Assembly (NCBI GenBank): GCA_946222625.1
Contig: CAMILJ010000143.1
Span: forward strand, 1 to 5,419
Length of the DNA stretch: 5,419 nt
Origin: an uncultured Corynebacterium sp.
GTDB lineage: Bacteria; Actinomycetota; Actinomycetes; Mycobacteriales; Mycobacteriaceae
Direction of reading: 5' to 3'
In this document: piece after piece, positions 1 to 5,255 of the stretch
Numbering within the stretch: position 1 is the first letter of the stretch
Layout of the letters: every line of letters starts with the position of its first letter
Notes under the pieces: generated by a model
What the model was told of the DNA's origin: nothing
The model's database searches: none
What the model saw: only the letters and a program-made list of their open reading frames with translations
Program-made: the position numbers and the translations under genes

Positions 1-50
1 AAATGTCCCTTAACGCGACACGCCGCAAATCCACACGAAATGTCCCTTAA
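1..50. repeat. 13-bp direct repeat pair at the left edge
   Basis: The sequence AAATGTCCCTTAA occurs at 1-13 and again at 38-50, a period of 37 bp. The 24 bases between the copies show no similarity to each other. The first copy touches the window edge, so more units could exist to the left. It may be the edge of an intergenic repeat, a pair of regulator sites for a gene outside the window, or the border of a mobile element. Nothing here decides between these. Confidence 0.55.
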
Positions 51-75
51 GCCCTAATTCACAGGCAAAACCTGC

Positions 76-116
76 AATCCCGCAGAGCCGGCACCGTGCC
101 GAAGCTCTGCGGGATT
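76..116 (-). terminator. Stem-loop at the end of the moaB/small-ORF transcript
   Basis: A perfect 13-bp inverted repeat (76-88 with 104-116, AATCCCGCAGAGC on the plus strand) encloses a further 5-bp stem (89-93 with 97-101), giving a long, almost uninterrupted hairpin. It lies 28 bp beyond the stop codon of the 79-residue ORF. On the minus strand the stem is followed by GCAGGTTTTGCC, a short T-run set a few bases away from the stem. On the plus strand it is followed by TCCTT. I assign it to the minus-strand operon because no plus-strand gene is seen, but the structure is symmetrical and could also stop a convergent transcript entering from the left. Confidence 0.68.
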
Positions 117-144
117 TCCTTATGCGCTCTAGGCCCTCGACGCG

Positions 145-384
145 CTACTGCGTAGTACCAAAGTGCGGCGGCATATTCTCGCGGTAGAAAGCCTCACCGG
201 TCACTTCGTCTTCGCTGTCGCCATCAAAGCTTACGGTACGCAGCTCATCGGCGCCAACCTCTGCAGAGGTACCAGCCGCCTGCGATACTGGCCCGCCGGG
301 CACGTCGAAGCTGCGATCATAATTCTGAGCGGTCGACGGGCGCTGAGCACGACGACGGCGGGCACGTGGTGCGGAATCAGCCAT
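145..384 (-). CDS. 79-residue hypothetical protein translationally coupled to the MoaB-like gene
   Basis: I do not recognise the family. The ATG at 384-382 shares its A with the TAA stop of the upstream gene (TAATG), a classic coupling arrangement. No Shine-Dalgarno sequence precedes it, so translation probably depends on re-initiation after the upstream gene. The reading frame is open further upstream, to 549, but that stretch lies inside the MoaB coding sequence and looks like a shadow. The 79-residue product has no Cys, no membrane segment and no signal peptide. It begins with a very basic stretch (PRARRRRAQRP, residues 6-16), has a Gly/Ala/Ser/Pro-rich middle, and ends with an acidic segment (DGDSEDE, residues 54-60) leading into EAFYRENMPPHFGTTQ. 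The charge split suggests a mostly disordered protein with a short C-terminal motif that may bind a partner. Function is unknown. That it is a real gene is supported by the coupling and by the terminator-like stem-loop soon after its stop. Confidence 0.75.
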   Translation of the reverse strand: MADSAPRARRRRAQRPSTAQNYDRSFDVPGGPVSQAAGTSAEVGADELRTVSFDGDSEDEVTGEAFYRENMPPHFGTTQ

Positions 385-977
385 TAGACGCTGGACTTCT
401 GCAGCTGATCGACGAGATGATGCACCAAGGGAGTCAACGTGGCCATACCATCGCGCACCGCCGCGCGGGACGAAGCCACGTTGACGATTACCGTCGATCC
501 GGACACTCCTGAAATACCGCGGGAGGTGCAGGCATCCACCGCGCCGCATGCCTGGCCGGAAGAGCGCAGCGCCTGCGCCACGCCCGGAACCATTTGATCC
601 AGCACCGCGCGGGTTGCCTCAGGAGTTTTATCGCGGGGGCCAACGCCCGTGCCACCGATAGTCAGTACGAGGTCAACTCCCCCGACCACACCGGTTTCAA
701 TCGCCTGCCGGATCTTAGATTTCTTGGAGCGCACAATCACTGCGCCGTCGAAGGTGAAATCGGCTTCTGCCAGCAATTCACCCGCCAAACGCGATGTGTC
801 CTCCGTTGCCTCATCTGGGTGGTCGGTAACGATCACGACGAGCGCACGACGCGGCGCCTGAACGCTTTGTTCTTGTTCGCTCGCGATGAGGAAGGCGTCA
901 TCGGGCTCGGTAACATCATCAAGTTCGTGTGAGGCATCGCGCCCCAACAGCTCAGTTGCGTCGGTGTTGTCTGCCAC
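384..977 (-). CDS. moaB2: MoaB/Mog-fold protein, MoaB2-like (molybdopterin-binding family)
   Basis: The 197-residue product carries a MoaB/MogA-type domain from about residue 43 (RRALVVIVTDHP) to the end. It includes the family signature GGTGVGPRDKTPEAT (residues 108-122) and the second conserved loop SGVSGSTVIVNVASS (156-170). Family members bind molybdopterin and catalyse or assist its adenylylation in molybdenum cofactor synthesis in the cytoplasm. The core resembles mycobacterial MoaB2 as I remember it, which also lies next to pepD. The start is a GTG at 977-975, preceded after 7 bases by AAGGAG (985-990), a near-ideal ribosome binding site. The first 42 residues are therefore translated; they form an acidic extension (for example ELDDVTEPDD, 18-27) absent from typical MoaB. 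The usual LPGSP-like loop is replaced by NVASS, so full catalytic activity is uncertain. No other molybdenum cofactor gene is in the window. Confidence 0.9.
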   Translation of the reverse strand: MADNTDATELLGRDASHELDDVTEPDDAFLIASEQEQSVQAPRRALVVIVTDHPDEATEDTSRLAGELLAEADFTFDGAVIVRSKKSKIRQAIETGVVGGVDLVLTIGGTGVGPRDKTPEATRAVLDQMVPGVAQALRSSGQACGAVDACTSRGISGVSGSTVIVNVASSRAAVRDGMATLTPLVHHLVDQLQKSSV

Positions 978-984
978 GGAGGTT

Positions 985-990
985 CTCCTT
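985..990 (-). promoter_or_regulatory. Strong ribosome binding site fixing the GTG start of the MoaB-like gene
   Basis: AAGGAG on the minus strand stands 7 bases before the GTG at 977. This fixes the start and supports the acidic N-terminal extension, because the next initiation choices lie inside the conserved domain. Confidence 0.85.
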
Positions 991-1052
991 AAAGGTGGGA
1001 CGGAATCTTCCGGAAGTAGTTGCTTAAAAAGGTGTCAGGGTGCGGTATTCAC

Positions 1053-1070
1053 GCGGTGCTTGCGCACCGC
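1053..1070 (-). other. Intercistronic stem-loop between pepD and the MoaB-like gene
   Basis: A perfect 7-bp stem (1053-1059 with 1064-1070, GCGGTGC / GCACCGC) with a 4-base loop that reads GCAA on the minus-strand transcript, a stable tetraloop type. It begins 16 bases after the pepD stop. No T-run follows directly on the minus strand; CTTTTTAAG appears only about 20 bases later. It is more likely an mRNA-stabilising or partly terminating element than a full terminator. Confidence 0.5.
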
Positions 1071-1086
1071 CCGAGTATTTGTAAAC

Positions 1087-2577
1087 TTACTCGCTCGCCA
1101 GCGTTACCTCTACCTTTCTCGCATCTTCGCTGTCGCGGCTCTTAACTTCCAGTGTCACGGTTGCCCCAAATTCCTGCGAGCGAGTTGCCGCAATCAGGGC
1201 ATCGGAGCTTTCAACGAGCCGATCGTTGACGCGGGTGACCACGTCACCAGACTTCAGTCCTGCCTTATCAGCCGGGCTACCAGATTCCACATCGACGATT
1301 TCCGCGCCAAGGGTATCGCTCTGTGCACGGACCTTAACGCCCAAAGTAGGATGCTTGACCTTGCCGTTGTTAATGAGTTCATCAGCCATCCGCTTAGCAA
1401 AATTTGAGGGGATGGCGAAGCCCAAGCCGATGGAGCCGCCTTCGGAATTCGAACCTCCAGATAGCGAGGCAATCATCGAGTTCATGCCAATGATGTTGCC
1501 CTCCATGTCCACCAGTGGACCACCAGAGTTACCGGGGTTGACGGCTGCGTCGGTCTGGATGGCGTCGATAAGCGAGGACTCCCCACCTTCCTGTGATGCA
1601 CGCACTGGGCGGTTCTTGGCCGACACAATTCCGGATGTCACCGTGGCGTTAAGCCCCAGCGGGGAGCCAACGGCAACTACCTCCTGTCCCACTGCGGCCG
1701 CGTCCGAATCACCAAACTGGAGATAAGGAAGATCGCTGACGTCATCGATTTTGATGACCCCGACGTCTGTCGTCGCATCGGAGGCAACAAAGGTAGCGCT
1801 ATGGCGCGAACCATCATTCATCGTTACTTCGAGTCTCCCGCCCTGATCCGCGCCAGCAACCACGTGGTGGTTGGTCAGCACATAACCATCCGGGGAGATA
1901 ATTGAGCCGGAGCCCTCGGCGCCGCCAGCGCGGGTCATGGAATAGATCGACACCACCGATGGGAGAACCTTCGATGCTACATCCTCCACAGAGCCAGCAG
2001 CCGGCTCGTTACCGGTGCTATTGGCCACCGGCTGGCGCTCGAGAACCTCGTTGACCGTTGAGGTGGAGGATTTATCATCACCTGCTTTGCCAACCACGGC
2101 ACCGGTGACGCCGCCAACCGCGATGGCTGTAACAAGCATCATCGCCAACGCGGTGCCCATTCCTACTTTGCGCTTGTTCTTCGGTTCGCTTCCCGGTTCC
2201 CCGACGGGTGCGCCTGCGCCTTGCTGGCCAGCGAAGTGTTCGTTCTGATTCCCCCCGGGCGCAGCACCGTAGCGCTGTCCTGCATATGGTTGCGCTGTGC
2301 TCTGTCGCACTTGGCTTTGCTGACCGAAGCCATAGGTTGAGCCGCCATACGGTGCTTGCCCCGCGCTTGGAGCCTGAGGGGGCTGAGTACCAAACGACGA
2401 CGGGCTTCCCTGCCCGCCCTGTGCACCGTAGGGCGGTTGCTGCCTTCCCTGTGCCCACGAGTCTGAGCGCGGCTGATTCCAGCCGTTAGATGAGCTTCCC
2501 GAAGAAGGCGCCCCGCCCTGCTGCTGTGCTTGTCCCCGTCCATCAGAGTTCTGCGGGGTATCCATGGGATTATCCAT
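1087..2577 (-). CDS. pepD: Membrane-anchored HtrA/DegP-type serine protease with PDZ domain (PepD)
   Basis: Trypsin-like protease/chaperone of the HtrA family, expected to act outside the cytoplasmic membrane on misfolded envelope proteins. The 496-residue product has a long hydrophilic N-terminus rich in Gln, Gly, Ser, Pro and Tyr (about 1-135), a basic stop (KNKRK, 133-137) before a single membrane helix (about 138-163), a linker, the protease domain (about 195-400) and one PDZ domain (about 405-490). The catalytic triad is visible: H238 in TNHHVV, D271 in TTDVGVIKID and S351 in GNSGGP. I chose the ATG at 2577 because GAGGA (2586-2590) stands 8 bases before it. The upstream ATGs at 2622, 2598 and 2592 have no such site. 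In M. tuberculosis the orthologue is controlled by MprAB and SigE and feeds back on that stress response. Here 132 bp separate it from mprB, room for its own promoter. No frameshift or missing residue is seen. Confidence 0.95.
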   Translation of the reverse strand: MDNPMDTPQNSDGRGQAQQQGGAPSSGSSSNGWNQPRSDSWAQGRQQPPYGAQGGQGSPSSFGTQPPQAPSAGQAPYGGSTYGFGQQSQVRQSTAQPYAGQRYGAAPGGNQNEHFAGQQGAGAPVGEPGSEPKNKRKVGMGTALAMMLVTAIAVGGVTGAVVGKAGDDKSSTSTVNEVLERQPVANSTGNEPAAGSVEDVASKVLPSVVSIYSMTRAGGAEGSGSIISPDGYVLTNHHVVAGADQGGRLEVTMNDGSRHSATFVASDATTDVGVIKIDDVSDLPYLQFGDSDAAAVGQEVVAVGSPLGLNATVTSGIVSAKNRPVRASQEGGESSLIDAIQTDAAVNPGNSGGPLVDMEGNIIGMNSMIASLSGGSNSEGGSIGLGFAIPSNFAKRMADELINNGKVKHPTLGVKVRAQSDTLGAEIVDVESGSPADKAGLKSGDVVTRVNDRLVESSDALIAATRSQEFGATVTLEVKSRDSEDARKVEVTLASE

Positions 2578-2585
2578 GTTCGAAT

Positions 2586-2590
2586 TCCTC
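2586..2590 (-). promoter_or_regulatory. Ribosome binding site deciding the pepD start
   Basis: GAGGA on the minus strand, 8 bases before the ATG at 2577. It favours this start over the three in-frame ATGs at 2592, 2598 and 2622. The resulting N-terminus begins MDNPMDTPQN. Confidence 0.75.
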
Positions 2591-2639
2591 ATATTCATGT
2601 CAGGTAGTGTGCACCATCGCACTGGAGTGAATCTGTCTC

Positions 2640-2687
2640 CGCTCTGCCAGTGTGCTAGGAAACACTGTACATTTCCTGTGCGCTCTG
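2640..2687 (-). promoter_or_regulatory. Candidate control region upstream of pepD
   Basis: The mprB-pepD gap (2578-2709) carries several overlapping symmetries. CGCTCTG occurs as a direct repeat at 2640-2646 and 2681-2687, 41 bp apart, about four helical turns. Between them lie two inverted repeats: AGGAAA/TTTCCT (2657-2662 and 2672-2677) and CAGTGT/ACACTG (2648-2653 and 2662-2667). On the minus strand the segment also contains TACAGT preceded directly by TG, a possible -10 box, but no convincing -35. I see no terminator here, so read-through from mprB remains possible. A promoter is inferred, not proven, and I cannot assign a sigma factor. Confidence 0.4.
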
Positions 2688-2709
2688 AGCTGGGGTGATA
2701 CTTTGTTAG

Positions 2710-4320
2710 CTAGCTTTGGTTAAACCACCGCTCCGCAAAGATATGTCCTCGATCGTGGTGGTTCTCCGAGTGCTTCTCGGAGGTTTCCTGTCCACGATCG
2801 GCTGCTTGTTGCGCGTCGAGGGACTCAGGCTGGAACTCGTTCGGAATCTCTTCCAGACCATCCACCATGGCATCCCCCTCGGTGGGATGCCCCGGCAGGA
2901 TAACCTCCATGCGCGTTCCACCGTCCGCGGAGTCCTTAATGGTTATCTCTCCATTGTGCCGCTCAACGACAGATTTCACGATAGCCAAGCCCAGTCCAGA
3001 TCCAGGCATTGCACGAGCTTCGGCCGAACGGTAGAAACGCTCAAATACCTTGTCGCGCTCCTCAGGCGCGATACCGGGACCCGAGTCATCCACGCGCAGG
3101 CACACCTTGTCCGCGGCCACTTGCCGCATGGACACGCGCACGGTACCCGTCGGCGGCGACCACTTCGCGGCGTTATCCATTAGATTGAGCGTGGCACGTC
3201 CCAAGGCAAATGGGTCACCATCCAACATCCACGGAATAAACCTCACACGGAAGTCCACGTCAGGGCGCCTGCGCTTGGCACGGTTTAGGGAATTCTCCAA
3301 GACCTCGTGCAGCTCGACCGGTTCCGGTTCCTTCTCAGTGGCATCTTCGCGTGCCAAATCCACGAGGTCACCGATCAGGGTCGACAACTCAGACATCTGT
3401 GCCATCACGTCGTTTTCCAAGTCACGACGATCTTCCTCACTGATGCCGAATCCGCCGCCGGACTTATTCAGCATCATGAGGAGCTCGATATTGGTTCGCA
3501 TGGAAGTTAGCGGCGTCTTCAGCTCGTGGCCGGCGTCTGCTACGAACTGCGATTGCTGCACTCGCGCATGCTGCAGGGCAGACAGCATTCGGTTGAAGGA
3601 CACGGTGAGCTGCGACATCTCGTCATTGCCCTCCACCGCAATCGGCCTCAAGTCATTAGTCTGCGTCACATAATCTGCCGCGCGCTTGAGGCGTGCGATG
3701 GGTTCCATTCCGGTCTTGGACACCACCATTCCCGCAAAGACGGAAAGCAGCACACCGAACGCCACAATGATGAGCAGAGCCGAGCCCACCGCGGAAACGA
3801 TTTCCTCGGTCGGCCCTAAGTCCTTAGCCAGGACTACCGTGGCCCCGCCATCCTCATGCTTTGCCAGCACGCGCTCACCACCCAAAGTGCGGATGGAGCT
3901 TTCCATAGTGTCCCCGTCGGGCTTAAAATCGCCGCCCACTGGCAGTGCATCACCAAACGCAAACGCGGCCGACGGTGGGGAGATTGAGATTCGGGTCGAG
4001 GGATTATAGAGCTTGAATGAGGAAATCTCCTGGTCGATGTTCTCCACAAAGGCCGGATCCTGCGCCTGCTGTATGAGCACGTCGGCTTGCTGCATAATCT
4101 GCTTATCGACGCTCGCCGTCATCGAAGCCGCGACAAGCCAATAGGTCACAAACGTCATTACGGCCACGGAGAAGGCGACAACGACACCGGTAACCAAAGA
4201 AAGGCGCCACCGAAGCGGCGCCCGTGAAGCCCAGCCGCGTCGGCCTGAGCGGCCCAACCACGCAGTGGTATCCAGGTCTTCAGAAGGCACCGCAGCAGGC
4301 GCGGGCCTCCGCAAAATCAC
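2710..4320 (-). CDS. mprB: Sensor histidine kinase MprB of the envelope-stress two-component system
   Basis: Membrane sensor kinase that autophosphorylates on histidine and passes the phosphate to MprA. In its 536 residues I see a cytoplasmic N-terminus, a first membrane helix (about 38-66), an extracytoplasmic sensor loop of roughly 108 residues (67-174), a second helix (about 175-200), a HAMP linker (about 200-250), the dimerisation/phosphoacceptor domain with H265 in [10 protein letters not shown], and the ATP-binding domain: N-box [12 protein letters not shown] (379-390), G1 DDSGPGI (411-417), F-box around F426-F429 and G2 GSGLGLAIV (440-448). A hydrophilic tail of about 60 residues (478-536) follows the catalytic domain and includes a His cluster. 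The start is a GTG at 4320 whose GTGA overlaps the mprA stop by four bases. AGGGAGG (4328-4334), inside mprA, lies 7 bases before it, so translation is well supported and coupled. The family match to actinobacterial MprB is strong, from the motifs and from the neighbours mprA and pepD. Confidence 0.95.
   Translation of the reverse strand: MILRRPAPAAVPSEDLDTTAWLGRSGRRGWASRAPLRWRLSLVTGVVVAFSVAVMTFVTYWLVAASMTASVDKQIMQQADVLIQQAQDPAFVENIDQEISSFKLYNPSTRISISPPSAAFAFGDALPVGGDFKPDGDTMESSIRTLGGERVLAKHEDGGATVVLAKDLGPTEEIVSAVGSALLIIVAFGVLLSVFAGMVVSKTGMEPIARLKRAADYVTQTNDLRPIAVEGNDEMSQLTVSFNRMLSALQHARVQQSQFVADAGHELKTPLTSMRTNIELLMMLNKSGGGFGISEEDRRDLENDVMAQMSELSTLIGDLVDLAREDATEKEPEPVELHEVLENSLNRAKRRRPDVDFRVRFIPWMLDGDPFALGRATLNLMDNAAKWSPPTGTVRVSMRQVAADKVCLRVDDSGPGIAPEERDKVFERFYRSAEARAMPGSGLGLAIVKSVVERHNGEITIKDSADGGTRMEVILPGHPTEGDAMVDGLEEIPNEFQPESLDAQQAADRGQETSEKHSENHHDRGHIFAERWFNQS
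2750..2800 (-). other. Nested perfect stem-loop inside the 3' end of mprB
   Basis: An outer 9-bp perfect inverted repeat (CGATCGTGG at 2750-2758, CCACGATCG at 2792-2800) encloses an inner 7-bp perfect inverted repeat (CTCCGAG at 2764-2770, CTCGGAG at 2776-2782) with a 5-base loop. Interior loops of 5 and 9 bases separate the two stems. It ends 40 bases before the mprB stop codon. No T-run follows on the minus strand, so it is not a typical terminator. It may be an RNA processing, stabilising or attenuating element between mprAB and pepD. Confidence 0.6.
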
Positions 4321-5015
4321 GCGATAGCCTCCCTCATGACATAGCCAACGCCACGCACGGTGTGGATAAGACGCGGCTCACCATTCTCCTCGGTCTTTTT
4401 GCGGAGATAGCCAATGTAGACTTCAAGCGCATTTCCGGAGGTGGGAAAATCATAGCCCCAGACTTCCTCCAAGATGGTGTTGCGGGGGAGCACCTTACGG
4501 GGGTTTTCCATCAACAAGCGCAACAGGGCAAACTCGGTGCGGGTCAAAGAAATTGGCCGGTCACCGCGAGTAACTTCACGCGTATCTGCATCAAGCTTGA
4601 GGTCCTCAAAGCTTAGCTGCGTCTCAACCGGCTGCTTCGTTCCGATGGAGTCCGCGGCGGCACGCCGAACCAAAGAACGCACGCGAGCCAGAAGCTCCTC
4701 CAGCGCGAATGGCTTGGGCAGGTAATCGTCGGCGCCTGCATCAAGACCTGCAACGCGATCGGAGACGCCATCACGAGCCGTCAGCACAAGAATGGGACGG
4801 TCCCAGCCCTCGCTGCGCAGGGTGCGGCAGACTTCGAGGCCGTCCATGTTCGGCATCATCACATCGAGGATTAGTAGCTCGGGGTTATCACTGTGAACCA
4901 TCTCGACAGCCTGAACGCCATCGGCGGCCAACACAACCTCGTAGCCATTAAACTTCAGGGAGCGCCGAAGCGATTCACGTACGGCCTGCTCGTCATCCAC
5001 GACAAGAATCTTCAT
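4317..5015 (-). CDS. mprA: Response regulator MprA (OmpR/PhoB family)
   Basis: Cytoplasmic DNA-binding response regulator, the partner of MprB. The 232-residue product, a usual length for the family, has a receiver domain (about 1-118) with the acidic pair D7/D8, the phosphoacceptor D51 in [13 protein letters not shown]79 and K101 in PKPF. A winged-helix DNA-binding domain follows (about 132-229), with the typical [18 protein letters not shown] and VYIGYLRKK elements and the terminal VRGVGYVM. All phosphorylation-switch residues are present. The ATG at 5015 gives a start directly on the receiver fold (MKILVVDDE). No good Shine-Dalgarno site precedes it, and a CATAAT box lies only 8-13 bases upstream, so the mRNA may be leaderless. 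The stop overlaps the mprB start by four bases. In mycobacteria MprA regulates its own operon, sigB, sigE and pepD. Autoregulation here is suggested by the tandem repeat at 5071-5088. Confidence 0.96.
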   Translation of the reverse strand: MKILVVDDEQAVRESLRRSLKFNGYEVVLAADGVQAVEMVHSDNPELLILDVMMPNMDGLEVCRTLRSEGWDRPILVLTARDGVSDRVAGLDAGADDYLPKPFALEELLARVRSLVRRAAADSIGTKQPVETQLSFEDLKLDADTREVTRGDRPISLTRTEFALLRLLMENPRKVLPRNTILEEVWGYDFPTSGNALEVYIGYLRKKTEENGEPRLIHTVRGVGYVMREAIA

Positions 5016-5022
5016 AATCTCA

Positions 5023-5028
5023 ATTATG
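5023..5028 (-). promoter_or_regulatory. Candidate -10 box of mprA (leaderless transcript possible)
   Basis: CATAAT on the minus strand matches the TATAAT consensus at five of six positions. Its downstream edge is 8 bases from the A of the mprA ATG, so a usual 6-8-base gap would start transcription at or beside the start codon. The -35 area (about 5046-5052, TCGTGA or TTCGTG) is poor, as expected for a promoter needing an activator. Confidence 0.45.
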
Positions 5029-5041
5029 TCCTATCTAGGAC
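5028..5041. promoter_or_regulatory. Palindrome in the mprA promoter spacer
   Basis: GTCCTA-GA-TAGGAC on the minus strand is a perfect 6-bp inverted repeat with a 2-base centre. It touches the candidate -10 box and sits where RNA polymerase would bind, so a dimeric repressor or other regulator could act there. The binding protein is unknown. Confidence 0.4.
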
Positions 5042-5070
5042 GCTTTCACGAAGTAGGCCACATTCTTTCG

Positions 5071-5088
5071 CCCCCTTATACCCCCTTA
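5071..5088 (-). promoter_or_regulatory. Tandem TAAGGGGG repeat, candidate MprA binding site
   Basis: TAAGGGGG occurs twice on the minus strand (5081-5088 and 5071-5078) with a 2-base gap, a period of exactly 10 bp. Response regulators of the OmpR/PhoB family bind such direct repeats head to tail, one subunit per helical turn. The known mycobacterial MprA box is also described as two 8-bp direct-repeat subunits, although I cannot confirm matching bases. It lies 56-73 bp upstream of the mprA start, a typical activator position if transcription begins near the ATG. Autoregulation is an inference. Confidence 0.5.
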
Positions 5089-5110
5089 GGCCGCTATTTT
5101 CTCCCAAAAA

Positions 5111-5139
5111 CTCAAAGCCGCCTCGGCGGCCCACGGCTT
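5111..5139 (-). terminator. GC-rich hairpin with T-rich flank upstream of mprA
   Basis: GCCGCCTCGGCGGC (5117-5130) is self-complementary. A competing outer stem AAGCCG/CGGCTT pairs 5115-5120 with 5134-5139. On the minus strand the short stem is followed by TTTGAGTTTTTGG, which looks like a weak terminator tail. It lies about 50 bp past the main rpmF terminator and upstream of the candidate mprA promoter, so it may be a back-up terminator of rpmF. Confidence 0.4.
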
Positions 5140-5182
5140 AACAACCAGGGAGCACTGCAAACGCGCAATTCCTGAGCACGAC

Positions 5183-5226
5183 AAAAGCCCCGAAAATTCA
5201 CTCACAAGTGGTGAATCTTCGGGGCT
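5183..5226 (-). terminator. Rho-independent terminator of rpmF
   Basis: A 16-bp stem with one mismatch pairs 5186-5201 with 5211-5226 (AGCCCCGAA... / ...TTCGGGGCT) around a 9-base loop. On the minus strand it is followed by TTTTGT (the T-run overlaps the end of the stem). It begins 30 bases after the rpmF stop codon. On the plus strand no T-run follows, so its direction fits rpmF. Confidence 0.88.
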
Positions 5227-5255
5227 GAAGCCACAGACTGAAGTCCTACGAGGAC

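Noticed and set aside
1..50. CRISPR array
   Set aside because: There are only two 13-bp repeats, and neither the repeat length nor a series of units fits.
385..549. Upstream extension of the 79-residue gene to an ATG at 549
   Set aside because: It would lie wholly inside the MoaB coding sequence. The TAATG junction gives a natural coupled start, and the extra residues show the Arg/Ser composition of an out-of-frame shadow.
1007..1016. Ten-base palindrome CTTCCGGAAG upstream of the MoaB-like gene
   Set aside because: A single short palindrome without a nearby promoter match or a second copy is within chance expectation.
886..1726. Plus-strand open frames across the MoaB-pepD junction and opposite the protease domain
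   Set aside because: They are shadows of conserved minus-strand coding sequence, and their translations have no recognisable domain.
2578..2622. Longer PepD starting at ATG 2622, or at 2598 or 2592
   Set aside because: None has a ribosome binding site, while GAGGA stands 8 bases before the ATG at 2577.
2716..3183. 155-codon open frame on the plus strand opposite mprB
   Set aside because: It is antisense to the conserved kinase domain, with His/Arg-rich, domain-free translation and no ribosome binding evidence. Neighbouring plus-strand frames to 4009 are rejected for the same reason.
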